Assembly (NCBI GenBank): GCA_030696345.1
Contig: JAUYSK010000024.1
Location: 124,001 to 188,000, forward strand
Source of the DNA: Azonexus sp.
GTDB taxonomy: Bacteria; Pseudomonadota; Gammaproteobacteria; Burkholderiales; Rhodocyclaceae
Length of the DNA: 64,000 bases
Direction of reading: 5' to 3'
Part shown: positions 46,888 to 54,468 of the stretch, in pieces
Position numbering within the stretch: the first letter of the stretch is position 1
Layout: each line of letters opens with the position of its first letter
The notes under the pieces: model-generated
Database searches by the model: none
What the model was told of the DNA's origin: nothing
The model's input: the letters and a program-made list of their open reading frames with translations, nothing else
Translations under genes and position numbers: made by a program

Positions 46888-47250
46888 TCAGGATGTGACA
46901 AAGGCAGCCAGCACCGGATCGCCTTTCAGCGCCCCGGATCGCCCCCAGACCTGTACGGACTCGACATATTGCCCAGACTGCACCGGATGCGGCAGCAGCA
47001 CCTGATATTCCGCAAATATCCGGCCGTCCGGAAACAGGGTCACTGTGCCGTAGCGCGCCTTGCCCTTCCAGACACCAACCAGGCTGCTCTCCCCGGAGAA
47101 GGGATCGCGCTGCTCGGCAAAGCTGGCCTCGGCCCAGATCGGCTCGTCGCCGATTGTCAGGCCAAGTTTTTCCACCTGCCGGCGGATGGCCTGGCAGAGC
47201 TCAATACCGAGAACCGGGTCCGGCCAGGCCGGACCACTGGAGTTCGGCAT
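46888..47250 (-). CDS. unrecognised nif-cluster protein (120 aa)
   Basis: This is a 120-residue soluble protein starting MPNSSGPAWPDPVLGIELCQAIRRQ. It has a helical N-terminus and a beta-rich part (VGVWKGKARYGTVTLFPDGRIFAEYQVLLPHP, about residues 60-91) that recalls a small barrel or cone fold. No known motif is recognised. It lies 11 bp after the nif-specific ferredoxin gene, which suggests a job tied to electron transfer to nitrogenase. The in-frame extension to 47325 would overlap the ferredoxin gene. Confidence 0.75.
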   Translation of the reverse strand: MPNSSGPAWPDPVLGIELCQAIRRQVEKLGLTIGDEPIWAEASFAEQRDPFSGESSLVGVWKGKARYGTVTLFPDGRIFAEYQVLLPHPVQSGQYVESVQVWGRSGALKGDPVLAAFVTS

Positions 47251-47261
47251 GCCGCTCAAAC

Positions 47262-47537
47262 TCAGGCAGCCATCGGCGCGTAGGTATAGCAGAGCTTCGG
47301 GCAGACGCGGTTGCAGGCGCCGCATCCGATGCAGTCGTTGGCATCCTTGATGCTCATCTTGGCCGCCGCGCTTTCGTCTTCGTCGTCATCGGCGTCGGAG
47401 TCGATCAGGTCGAGGACGTCGCGCGGGCAAACCTTGTAGCAACGGCCGCAGCCGATGCACTTTTCCTGGTTGATGGCGGTGACGAATTCGGGGACCCAGG
47501 CGTCGCCGCCACGGGTAAGAGCGGTATAGGAACTCAT
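47262..47537 (-). CDS. fdxB: nif-specific ferredoxin III (FdxB-type, 2x[4Fe-4S])
   Basis: This is a 91-residue ferredoxin with two cluster motifs, CIGCGRCYKVCP (about residues 27-38) and CIGCGACNRVCP (about residues 69-80), separated by an acidic insert DSDADDDEDE. The sequence pattern (SYTALTRGGDAWVPEFVTAIN start) fits the ferredoxin III nif-specific group. It may take electrons from Rnf or deliver them to nitrogenase or cofactor synthesis. It lies between the CCE_0567-type gene and an unrecognised gene, as in other nif clusters. Confidence 0.9.
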   Translation of the reverse strand: MSSYTALTRGGDAWVPEFVTAINQEKCIGCGRCYKVCPRDVLDLIDSDADDDEDESAAAKMSIKDANDCIGCGACNRVCPKLCYTYAPMAA

Positions 47538-47540
47538 GAT

Positions 47541-47750
47541 TCAACCTTTCTGAATGGCTGCCAGCTTGGCAGAGGCTTCCGCCCATGCCTTGCAGGCGTC
47601 GTACGTGGATTGGGCAAGGCCCGGGATTTCGAGATAGCCGGCGGGCAGACGATCCTCGACCAGATCGTGCATTTGCGATGCCCACTCGGACGAGATGCGT
47701 TTCAGCTTTTTGACTTCCTTGTCCAAGTTTTTGATTTCTTCCTCGGTCAA
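47541..47750 (-). CDS. CCE_0567/DUF683 family nif-associated protein
   Basis: This is a 69-residue helical protein (TEEEIKNLDKEVKKLKRISSEWASQMHDLVEDRLPAGYLEIPGLAQSTYDACKAW). The two-helix, heptad-like pattern and the YxxIPxLA segment fit the DUF683/CCE_0567 family found next to nifX in most nif clusters; function unclear. No ATG is available; a TTG at 47750 lies five bases after a perfect AGGAGG and gives the right length. The upstream in-frame extension lies largely in the NifX-associated gene. Confidence 0.83.
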   Translation of the reverse strand: MTEEEIKNLDKEVKKLKRISSEWASQMHDLVEDRLPAGYLEIPGLAQSTYDACKAWAEASAKLAAIQKG

Positions 47751-47793
47751 GTTAACCTCCTGTTGCGACAAAGATTGACGATGAAAACCTGGC

Positions 47794-48255
47794 TCAGAGC
47801 CCGGCGACTTCCGGGTACTGGCCGATGCGCTCAAGAGCGATGCCCAGCAGCTTGTCGGCTTCATCTTTCATCTTGGACAGGCTGGCAAAGCCGAAGCGAT
47901 GCACGTCGCGCAGCGTCTTTTCGACGGCAACCAGCTTGCCGACGGTGATGATCGAGCGGCCAAAACCTTCGTGTGTCAGATGTACCAAAGGCACGGCAAG
48001 CAGCTTGCACTCCTTCTCGATCAGCACGGCAATCGCGTTGTAGAAGGCCTTGACGCGGGAAATCGTTTCGTCGTCCGGATCGCCGATCAACGGAATGTTT
48101 GCCTTGCGTTCCTTGGTCAGGATGTAGGGATCAAGGATCTTCTCGACAGTCCAGCCGGTGTAGGTACCGTAAGTATCAAGAGCGCGCATCTGGCGAGCCA
48201 TTTCCTTGACGAAATCGGTTTGGAAGATTGGATCGGCGGCAATGGCTTCAGTCAT
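47794..48255 (-). CDS. NifX-associated nitrogen fixation protein (DUF269)
   Basis: This is a 153-residue soluble protein with the DUF269 pattern: FVKEMARQMRALDTYGTYTGWTVEKILDPYILTKERKANIPLIGDPD, then FYNAIAVLIEKECKLLAVPLVHLTHEGFGRSIITVGKLVAVEK. This family is found beside nifX in nearly all nif clusters and has been linked to cofactor transfer, but its reaction is not known. The ATG at 48255 follows AGGAG at 7 nt and overlaps the upstream RseC-like gene by 8 bp. Confidence 0.92.
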   Translation of the reverse strand: MTEAIAADPIFQTDFVKEMARQMRALDTYGTYTGWTVEKILDPYILTKERKANIPLIGDPDDETISRVKAFYNAIAVLIEKECKLLAVPLVHLTHEGFGRSIITVGKLVAVEKTLRDVHRFGFASLSKMKDEADKLLGIALERIGQYPEVAGL

Positions 48256-48715
48256 GGTGAAACTCCTGTTGTGAAACATTTGAATGGCTGGATAACGGAA
48301 TCAGTTGTGGTGCCGGCATCAGGCCAGGGACCAGTCCGATGACGACGCGGGCGATGGCAAGTGCGCCGAGGAAGCCGACAATGGCACCGAGGGCGGTGGC
48401 GCCGTCGCTGCCATCAAGCAGGGAGCCGAGCCATGCGCCGAAAATCATCGCAAACGCGGGGAAAAGGTAGCCGAGCAGCGCCGACAAGGTCAGGCGACTG
48501 GCTGGCAGGCCGATCATCACCATGTCGCCGGCCTTGATGTCACCGCTGACCGGCAAGGTCAGCAGCGTTGCCGGACGACCGCTGGCCATCTTGCCGATGC
48601 CGCAACTGCTACCGTGGCCGCAGGACGAACAGCCACCCGTTTCCATGGCAACGATGGCCTTGCCACCGTCGACCTGCTGCACGATGCCGCGGTGTTCGAT
48701 CATTTGCGGGCTCAT
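48248..48715 (-). CDS. RseC/MucC-like membrane protein
   Basis: This is a 155-residue protein of the RseC (SoxR-reducing system) family. The N-terminal part has the conserved Cys cluster CSSCGHGSSCGIGKM (about residues 29-43), then a small beta domain and two membrane helices (about residues 78-98 and 104-128). RseC-type proteins are linked to Rnf/Rsx complexes in E. coli (SoxR reduction); here the gene is within the nifX run, near rnf, and may connect to redox delivery. It overlaps nifX by ATGA. The exact role is unknown. Confidence 0.85.
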   Translation of the reverse strand: MSPQMIEHRGIVQQVDGGKAIVAMETGGCSSCGHGSSCGIGKMASGRPATLLTLPVSGDIKAGDMVMIGLPASRLTLSALLGYLFPAFAMIFGAWLGSLLDGSDGATALGAIVGFLGALAIARVVIGLVPGLMPAPQLIPLSSHSNVSQQEFHHD

Positions 48716-49134
48716 CCCTGCCACCCCTCTTCTTCCATGTTGGCGAAGCGGTCTTCGGCTTTCTTGGCCTGCACGGCAACGGCACGATCGACCCAGGCAA
48801 CGCCGCCTTCGTTCATGGCCTTTGAAATTTCGCCCAGGAGCTCGTCTACCGCATCGATCTCGTTGGTGCGGATTGGCTGGATGCCCTTGGCCATCAATTT
48901 CTTGATCGCCGAGGCGCCGATTGCCATGACATAGACGGCAGCGCAGCCTTCGAGGAAATCGACCTTGGCGATCAGTTTGTCCTCGTTGCCATCCATCGCC
49001 TCTTCGGCAAACTCGCCAACACCAACCAGCATCGCCCTTTCCGGCGTTACTTCGTAGATGGCAAAGGCTTCAGCGGCGCCGAAGTGCTGATTGACGCGCA
49101 GGCGGTCAGTAGTAGCGAAGGCAACTTTGATCAT
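48712..49134 (-). CDS. nifX: FeMo-cofactor carrier NifX
   Basis: This is a 140-residue protein of the NifX/NifB-C-terminal family (MIKVAFATTDRLRVNQHFGAAEAFAIYEVTPE). It holds NifB-co and the VK precursor during FeMo-cofactor synthesis and passes them to NifE/NifN. The His in NQHFGAA is the expected cofactor contact. The start at 49134 comes 16 bp after the nifN stop; the in-frame extension into nifN is not supported. Confidence 0.93.
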   Translation of the reverse strand: MIKVAFATTDRLRVNQHFGAAEAFAIYEVTPERAMLVGVGEFAEEAMDGNEDKLIAKVDFLEGCAAVYVMAIGASAIKKLMAKGIQPIRTNEIDAVDELLGEISKAMNEGGVAWVDRAVAVQAKKAEDRFANMEEEGWQG

Positions 49135-49150
49135 GGCAGCGGGTTCCTGC

Positions 49151-50548
49151 TTAATGGACCAGACCAACTGCAGACGACGAGATGACATGTTGTTCACCGG
49201 GGCGCGTGTCTGCCCAGTAGCTAGATCGGTAGGGTTCGGGTTCATGGTGTTGCCCCAGCATCAGGTTGGCGAGATCGAACAGGGCTTGCCGCGTACCGCG
49301 GTAACCCACCCAGGTGCGGGCATAGCCGCCCACATGGTCGTACTGAGGAAAGCCGGCGCGCAGCAGCGGCAGGCCAAGACGATGTGCCGTATCAACGGCG
49401 TGGGAATTGGCGATGACCAGTTGCGCCCCGGCCGCCCTCGCCTGCTTTTCCATGTCTTCAAGATCGCCGACGATGACTTTCTCGATCGGCAAGTTCGTCA
49501 GACTTTCATGCTTGGCCGGGCTGACAGCGCTGACAATCTCCGCCCCCATGCTGGTCAGGAAGCGCACCTGCATACCGAGCAGATCAGGATCAGCGGCCAG
49601 CGCGATGCGGGCGAAACCGATCATGAAGTGGCTGTCGACCATCGCGTCCTGCAATTGGGCGCGGTGGCGTTCAATTTTTTCCGGCACCGGCTTACCGGAT
49701 ATCTCAGCCAGCGCCTGCGTAAAGGCATCGCAATCGTCAAGACCCATCAGGCCTTCGAAGCGGAAGTCGGGCACGCCGGTGCGCGCCTTAAGGATATTCG
49801 CAGCCTTGCCCAACGAGGGACCGATGACCAGTGTTGCGGTGGACTCGCCCATGGACTCGATTTCCACACGTGGCGTACCGCCGATGGTCAGCGATGAGGT
49901 TTCTGCCTCGACCAGATGGCCGTCCAGCGAATCGCCGATATCCGGCACAACGACCGGACGCAGGCCGAAAGCCTCGATCCAGTCCTTGATCGCCTCGATG
50001 TCGCCCGGTGTCAGCATGGCCGACGCCAGCACATTGACCTGCTTCGGCCGCTTGCCGGCGCAGGCACTTTCCGGCACCAGCACCTGGATCAGCGACTCGA
50101 TGGCCAGCGCATAACCACTTTCCAGGCAACCGACGTAATCCGGCGTATTGACCGGCACGACAGCGACATGATCGAACTCCGGATGCGCCGCACGAAACTC
50201 CTTGACCGAACGCAGGATGTCCGTGCCTTGGGTTTCCGAGAGGCCGGTGGTGACAAGCCCGATGATTTCCGGCTTGCTCTTGCCAGACAGCGTGCTTAGC
50301 GCCTCGATGATGTTTTCGTCGGCGCCCATGATGGTCGACACCTGATCCATCGCCGTCGTCTGAAGCGGAATCGGTTCGCGGAAGTGGCGCACGAAGAAAA
50401 CCTTGCCGAAAGCCGTGCAGCCCTGCGAGCCATGCATCAGCGGCAGGCTGCGATTGAGACCAAGAAAGGCCAGCGAAGCGCCAATCGGCTGGCTGACCTT
50501 GAGCGGATTGACCGCCAGTGCTTTCTTGGAGTGAATGATTTCGGCCAT
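49151..50548 (-). CDS. nifN: nitrogenase cofactor scaffold NifN
   Basis: This is a 465-residue NifK-like subunit that forms the NifE2N2 scaffold on which FeMo-cofactor is completed. The P-cluster-equivalent Cys is in [19 protein letters not shown] (about residue 44); [14 protein letters not shown] and [12 protein letters not shown] are the other family blocks. It opens [24 protein letters not shown]. In most species nifN follows nifE directly; here a divergently oriented PEP-CTERM gene and 640 bp of spacer intervene, and nifN has its own sigma54 promoter. Confidence 0.95.
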   Translation of the reverse strand: MAEIIHSKKALAVNPLKVSQPIGASLAFLGLNRSLPLMHGSQGCTAFGKVFFVRHFREPIPLQTTAMDQVSTIMGADENIIEALSTLSGKSKPEIIGLVTTGLSETQGTDILRSVKEFRAAHPEFDHVAVVPVNTPDYVGCLESGYALAIESLIQVLVPESACAGKRPKQVNVLASAMLTPGDIEAIKDWIEAFGLRPVVVPDIGDSLDGHLVEAETSSLTIGGTPRVEIESMGESTATLVIGPSLGKAANILKARTGVPDFRFEGLMGLDDCDAFTQALAEISGKPVPEKIERHRAQLQDAMVDSHFMIGFARIALAADPDLLGMQVRFLTSMGAEIVSAVSPAKHESLTNLPIEKVIVGDLEDMEKQARAAGAQLVIANSHAVDTAHRLGLPLLRAGFPQYDHVGGYARTWVGYRGTRQALFDLANLMLGQHHEPEPYRSSYWADTRPGEQHVISSSAVGLVH

Positions 50549-50581
50549 TGCTTTTGCCTTGACTAAGAATACCGAATTCCT

Positions 50582-50597
50582 AGCAAGGACTGAGCCA
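50582..50597 (-). promoter_or_regulatory. sigma54 promoter of nifN
   Basis: Minus-strand TGGCTC-AGTCC-TTGCT fits the -24/-12 consensus with a one-base difference in the -24 box. The predicted start is near 50571, 22 nt before the nifN ATG. Confidence 0.85.
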
Positions 50598-50641
50598 TTA
50601 TCTAAACTCTTTTAATTCAATGTCTTAGGCACACCCAACTC

Positions 50642-50657
50642 TGTCGTCAACCCTACA
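50642..50657. promoter_or_regulatory. NifA upstream activator site for nifN
   Basis: TGT-N10-ACA, a perfect spacing match, is centred about 79 bp upstream of the predicted nifN start. A second near match with an 11-bp gap lies at 50697-50713. Confidence 0.8.
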
Positions 50658-51135
50658 TTCCAAAGCTGTCGTCGTAACAAAAATCAAATCGAGTGGTGTC
50701 GATAAATTTTACAAATGATTCGGGTTGGCCACCGGTTTAAATAACATTCAACTGACCATTCGATATCACGCATCTGATCAAACGGCCCCTTGGAAATACA
50801 TCCGTCATCAGGCAAAAATGCCAGAAACCGACGATCGCACCACTTTCCCTCAGTAGCCGTTGATCGGGCACAACTGGCTCTTAGCCGGTCAGATACGACC
50901 ATGGAATTTTCAGCAAATTAATTGGCATACACATCCTTTTGCCAGTCAGCTTCCAGCTTGCACCCGAGGCCCCAGCAGCCCCTTGGTTCCTTAAGCCCAC
51001 TAACAACTTTGTTAATGCCATTGATCGTTTAAATAGCCGGAAAAAATGTCGGAATTTTTAACACTCACCCCATTTCAAGCTGTTCAAGCAATCCACCAAT
51101 AAATTATGTATCTGTTTATTAGGGAATAATGTTAA
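50658..51135. other. long non-coding spacer between nifN and the PEP-CTERM gene
   Basis: Apart from the nifN activator site and the PEP-CTERM promoter elements, this stretch has no convincing gene. A 72-codon minus-strand frame (50684-50902) lacks a ribosome site and family signs. The right half is AT-rich. A TAACAA-CT-TTGTTA palindrome lies inside it (51001-51014). Confidence 0.5.
51001..51014. promoter_or_regulatory. palindrome, candidate activator site for the PEP-CTERM gene
   Basis: TAACAA-CT-TTGTTA is a perfect palindrome centred about 155 bp upstream of the predicted sigma54-type start. That is a usual distance for an enhancer-binding activator, such as the PrsR regulator known for PEP-CTERM genes. 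No binding consensus is available to me, so this is a hypothesis. Confidence 0.35.
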
Positions 51136-51136
51136 T

Positions 51137-51152
51137 TGGCACGGGGTATGCG
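51137..51152 (+). promoter_or_regulatory. sigma54-like promoter of the PEP-CTERM gene
   Basis: TGGCAC-GGGGT-ATGCG has a perfect -24 box and the invariant GC at -12, with one mismatch (ATGC for TTGC). The predicted start is near 51163, 28 nt before the ATG. PEP-CTERM genes are known to be driven by RpoN with the PrsK/PrsR system in related bacteria. Confidence 0.75.
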
Positions 51153-51191
51153 TAGTTGTATTCGTCTTAACCTTACTTGATGGAGACCGTC

Positions 51192-52079
51192 ATGAAACTT
51201 GGTAGATTTGCTATCGCAGCTGCTCTGGTTGGTGCCGCATTTGGTTCTCAAGCATCGGTACTAGAGTGGGGATACTCAAACAATTCAACGTTCTCAATCG
51301 CCGCCTATAACGCTGGATCCGGGGCAACAAATTCAACTCCCTCCGAGCTCTCTTGGGGTTCAAGCACGGGGAATTTCACTGCAGGTGACACAGGCAATGC
51401 GTCAAATAACAGAAGCGCATTGACTATCGGAACAGGGGAATTCGGTAACGCACGTTTCGGCGGAGGACCCGCCTCTGCATCGAGTGGTGTATTTACCAAT
51501 TTTGGCGGCCCGTTGCTTGCGAACCAGATAGGCCTGGGCGTTACGATGACCCACTGGAACAATCCACTCGATGGCAATTTCAGAACTTTGACTAGCGCAA
51601 CATTGAGCGACACCCTGAATCTGACGCCGTTTAATCCCGCCGGATCCAGTTTTGATGTTTTGCCAGCTCTCTCGTTCAGCTTCCAGTTCCGGGAAACTCC
51701 CAATAATGGGCCGTGTGCAGGTGGTACAGCCACCCCTTGCGGTGATCTTTTTGGTTTCTCGGGCACGCCCAATCTGAATATTGCGTTCGACTATCTCGGT
51801 GAAGATTATTTCGCCAGCATCCTGATTCTTGGCCCGAATTTCTCAACATCACCGATAGCATTTCTGAACGACGGGCAATGTGCGGCCTTGGGTTTTACGA
51901 CTGGCACTTCGGGGATGCGTTGCCAAGGTTTCCTTACTGCTGAAAATGCGGCAACAACCGTACGCTTTGGTTTCGTTATTACAGCTGACCCGATCTCTGT
52001 TCCTGAACCGGGCTCTATCGCTTTGATGGGACTCGCACTGGCAGCCCTTGGGTATGCCAGCAAACGGAAAAACGTTTAG
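51192..52079 (+). CDS. THxN-type PEP-CTERM exported protein
   Basis: This is a 295-residue secreted protein. The signal peptide is MKLGRFAIAAALVGAAFGSQA. The C-terminus carries VPEPGSIALMGLALAALGY then SKRK: the PEP-CTERM sorting signal, helix and basic tail recognised by exosortase. Within the beta-rich middle is MTHWNNPLDG (about residue 120), the THxN motif of a named PEP-CTERM subfamily. Four Cys (GPCAGGTATPCG and two later) may form disulfides. Such proteins go to the cell surface with exopolysaccharide and help floc or biofilm formation. The ATG at 51192 follows GGAG. It is transcribed against nifE and nifN. Confidence 0.9.
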   Translation: MKLGRFAIAAALVGAAFGSQASVLEWGYSNNSTFSIAAYNAGSGATNSTPSELSWGSSTGNFTAGDTGNASNNRSALTIGTGEFGNARFGGGPASASSGVFTNFGGPLLANQIGLGVTMTHWNNPLDGNFRTLTSATLSDTLNLTPFNPAGSSFDVLPALSFSFQFRETPNNGPCAGGTATPCGDLFGFSGTPNLNIAFDYLGEDYFASILILGPNFSTSPIAFLNDGQCAALGFTTGTSGMRCQGFLTAENAATTVRFGFVITADPISVPEPGSIALMGLALAALGYASKRKNV

Positions 52080-52138
52080 AGGAACGAAAACTTGATGTTC
52101 GTTGCATAGCGCGAAGCTTAGTTAACGAGAATCCAAAC

Positions 52139-52164
52139 AAGAGCCCGCAACAATGCGGGTTCTT
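52139..52164 (+). terminator. terminator of the PEP-CTERM gene
   Basis: The stem AAGAGCCCGCA/TGCGGGTTCTT with an ACAA loop (one G-T pair) begins 60 bp after the stop codon. The symmetric A/T-rich ends let it work on both strands, also for nifE. Confidence 0.8.
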
Positions 52165-52205
52165 ACGTTCCGCAGGCAAAAACAGCATTGTCGCTTCGTC
52201 AATAC

Positions 52206-53606
52206 TCAGATGTCCAGCACTGCCCCGGTGGCCTTCTGCCTTGCCCAAGGCGCCGGCTTCCGCACAGCAGCCCAGACCGGGCTTTCCATCGAGATCGCCA
52301 GTTGGCGAGCGAGTTCAACCATGCCGCTGTAGCCGGCGTAACCGAATTCGCGTTCCTGGTTGATGTCAAGGAAGGGAATCCGTGCCTTCAGCGCCGTGTA
52401 AAGATTGCGGCCGCCGGCGATCAGGATGTTGGCCTTGTATTCGTGATAAGTCGCAAGCAAGGCCGTTGGGCTACCGTCATCGATCATCCTGGTGTCGTCA
52501 CCCATCAGTTCGCGGATCCGGGCCTTGTCTTCTTCGGTCGACTTCTTGGTGCCGGTGGCAACCACCTTCATGCCGAGATCCTGAAGTGCCGAAACGATGG
52601 ACCAAGACTTGACGCCGCCGGTATAGAGCAGCACGCGCTTGTCCTTGAGACGGAGGCGCCAGGCATCCAGTTCGGCGTTCGACCTGGCTTCTTCGCGGGC
52701 GATGACGACTTCGGTGCGGGCGATCAGATCCGGGTCACCTATCAGCTTGGCGAAATCACGCAGCGCATTTGAAACGTCAGCGACACCGTAGAAGCTACCT
52801 TCGAAGAACGGGATGCCGAAATCGTCCTGCATCTTGCGCGCCACATTGAGCAGTGCCTTGGCGCAGACCACCATATTCACCTTCGCCCGATGCATGGTCT
52901 GCACTTCATGGAAGCGTGAATCGCCCGAGAGCGTGCAGAGAATGCGCAGGCCGAGTTCATCGAAGAGCGGCGCGACATTCCAGAATTCACCGGCAATGTT
53001 GTATTCGCCGATCAAATTGACATCGTAGGTCGGCAGGCCATCGGCCCGCGACGAGGCCGGTACAGGTTCGGCGGTACCGATGACGTGCTTGAACATCGCT
53101 TCGCCAGCCAGCCGGTTGCCCAGATTCTTGGTGCCGTAAAAGCCGGCCGCATCGACCGGAATCACCGGCGTGCCCCAGCGGGCAGTCGCGTCGCGGCAGA
53201 CAGCCTCGACATCGTCGCCGATCAGCGCGGTAACGCAAGTGTTGTATATAAAGACGGCTTTCGGCGCATAGCTGTCGATGGCCTGTTTGACCGCATGGAA
53301 AAGACGTTTCTCGCTGCGCCCCATGACGACGTCGGTTTCCGACAGATCAGTAGTCATGCCGATCTTGTAAAGCGTAATTCCGGAAGAGCGCGTCCCACGG
53401 TTGTCCCAGGATGAGCCGGCACAGGCGATCGGGCCATGCACGATGTGGGCAACGTCAGCAATTGGCAGCAGCGCAATCTGCGCGCCGTCGAAGGAACAGC
53501 CGCCCGCTGTCGCACCCGGCTTGGGCTTGGCGCAACCGGATTTTTCCTTCGTGTTATGGGTACAGGCTGGCTCGTCGAGCAAGGCCTGGATTTCGCTGGC
53601 TTTCAT
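52206..53606 (-). CDS. nifE: nitrogenase cofactor scaffold NifE
   Basis: This is a 466-residue NifD-like subunit of the NifEN scaffold. The N-terminus has [31 protein letters not shown], with the Cys typical of NifE, and [19 protein letters not shown] (cluster ligand Cys about residue 62). [18 protein letters not shown] (about 148-165) and [12 protein letters not shown] are further family blocks. It is the first gene after its own sigma54/NifA unit and is separated from nifN by the PEP-CTERM gene. Confidence 0.95.
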   Translation of the reverse strand: MKASEIQALLDEPACTHNTKEKSGCAKPKPGATAGGCSFDGAQIALLPIADVAHIVHGPIACAGSSWDNRGTRSSGITLYKIGMTTDLSETDVVMGRSEKRLFHAVKQAIDSYAPKAVFIYNTCVTALIGDDVEAVCRDATARWGTPVIPVDAAGFYGTKNLGNRLAGEAMFKHVIGTAEPVPASSRADGLPTYDVNLIGEYNIAGEFWNVAPLFDELGLRILCTLSGDSRFHEVQTMHRAKVNMVVCAKALLNVARKMQDDFGIPFFEGSFYGVADVSNALRDFAKLIGDPDLIARTEVVIAREEARSNAELDAWRLRLKDKRVLLYTGGVKSWSIVSALQDLGMKVVATGTKKSTEEDKARIRELMGDDTRMIDDGSPTALLATYHEYKANILIAGGRNLYTALKARIPFLDINQEREFGYAGYSGMVELARQLAISMESPVWAAVRKPAPWARQKATGAVLDI

Positions 53607-53635
53607 GCTGTTCTCCAGATGTCTGAAGAACCAAC

Positions 53636-53651
53636 AGCAAAATAAATGCCA
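53636..53651 (-). promoter_or_regulatory. sigma54 promoter of nifE
   Basis: Minus-strand TGGCAT-TTATT-TTGCT matches the -24/-12 consensus with one substitution. The predicted start is near 53625, 18 nt before the nifE ATG. Confidence 0.88.
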
Positions 53652-53693
53652 TCAACAACTCACTGTATTTATTGGATTTTTAGTTCATGAATT

Positions 53694-53709
53694 TGTTACA
53701 AAGCCGACA
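53694..53709. promoter_or_regulatory. NifA upstream activator site for nifE
   Basis: TGT-N10-ACA with perfect spacing is centred about 76 bp upstream of the predicted nifE start, the same arrangement as at nifN and iscA. Confidence 0.82.
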
Positions 53710-53710
53710 A

Positions 53711-53730
53711 TCGCCTGTTTTCCTACAGGC
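53711..53730. terminator. hairpin after the PII-like operon
   Basis: A perfect 7-bp stem CGCCTGT/ACAGGCG with a 6-nt loop lies 11 bp past the stop of the second PII-like gene on the minus strand. No T-run follows, so it may be a weak or Rho-assisted terminator separating that operon from nifE. Confidence 0.45.
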
Positions 53731-53740
53731 GAAACCCGAA

Positions 53741-54091
53741 TTACCAGTCGACTCCCTCAAACGGCATCATGGGATGACCGCGCAGTACGTTCTCGATAAA
53801 GATCAACCCGGCTCCAAGCTCGCCGAGTTTTCCCTCGGCATGAATACGAGCAAAGATCGCGTCAGCGTGCTCCGCCTCAGCGAGCACGATCAAGACATCC
53901 TTTTCGCTGAAATAAAGCTGCCCGGCGCGCACCCTGCGGCTACCAACACCACGCGCATGATGATGCGAAATGGACAGGACACCGGGCACCTCAGCCATCG
54001 ACTCAACCAGACGCTGCCCCAGACCGGCCCGCAGAATGGCCGTAATCAGCTTTTTCGGGATTGTCCGACCGATATGGGCAAGGACGCTCAT
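53741..54091 (-). CDS. PII-like signalling protein, copy 2
   Basis: This is a 116-residue protein with the ferredoxin-like PII pattern: a first strand plus helix (KKLITAILRAGLGQRLVESMAEV), a T-loop region (SISHHHARGVGSRRVRAGQLYF), and DVLIVLAEAEHADAIFARIHAEG for the second half, with GAGLIFIENVL near the end. The Tyr uridylylated in canonical GlnB/GlnK T-loops is missing, so it is probably a divergent PII that senses something else. It overlaps the first copy in ATGA, downstream of a DUF1538 gene that it likely controls. Confidence 0.8.
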   Translation of the reverse strand: MSVLAHIGRTIPKKLITAILRAGLGQRLVESMAEVPGVLSISHHHARGVGSRRVRAGQLYFSEKDVLIVLAEAEHADAIFARIHAEGKLGELGAGLIFIENVLRGHPMMPFEGVDW

Positions 54092-54468
54092 TTTTTCGTA
54101 TCGGCATGCAAGCCGAAGCGAGCTGCGATTTCATGTGGCACGTGGGTCGCCATTTTTTCCAGGGCGCTCATCCACAGAATGCCCATGCCCGGCGTATCCA
54201 GCTTGGCGCTCACGAAAATGCGCTCGAAGATGAGATCGGCCTGATCAGCCGGCACAACGATGTAGATCACTTCCTTTTCAGCATTGATGGTCAGCCCGAG
54301 GATACCCAATCGCTTCTGGCGAACCCCGGTGCCGTGGGCATGAAAAATCGTGCCGCCCTGCGCCCCCGCATCCTGTGCAGCCTGCAAAACCAGATCAGCA
54401 GAGCCGCGCTGGACGATGGCGGTAATCAAGACCGCGTCGGTCAGCACAATCAGCTCACTTTTGTTCAA
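54088..54468 (-). CDS. PII-like signalling protein, copy 1
   Basis: This is a 126-residue PII-superfamily protein: SELIVLTDAVLITAIVQRGSADLVLQAAQDAG, then GGTIFHAHGTGVRQ in the T-loop position, VIYIVVPADQADLIFERIFVSAKL and GMGILWMSALEKMATHVP at the C-terminus. The IFHAHGTG segment differs from GlnB/GlnK, and no conserved T-loop Tyr is visible. It seems to start at TTG overlapping the DUF1538 stop (TTGA). Translational coupling to the transporter suggests that it binds and gates it. Confidence 0.8.
   Translation of the reverse strand: MNKSELIVLTDAVLITAIVQRGSADLVLQAAQDAGAQGGTIFHAHGTGVRQKRLGILGLTINAEKEVIYIVVPADQADLIFERIFVSAKLDTPGMGILWMSALEKMATHVPHEIAARFGLHADTKK

Noticed and set aside
50684-50902. 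72-codon minus-strand frame between nifN and the PEP-CTERM gene
   Set aside because: No ribosome site, no family signature and no neighbours to be coupled to; it lies in the regulatory spacer.
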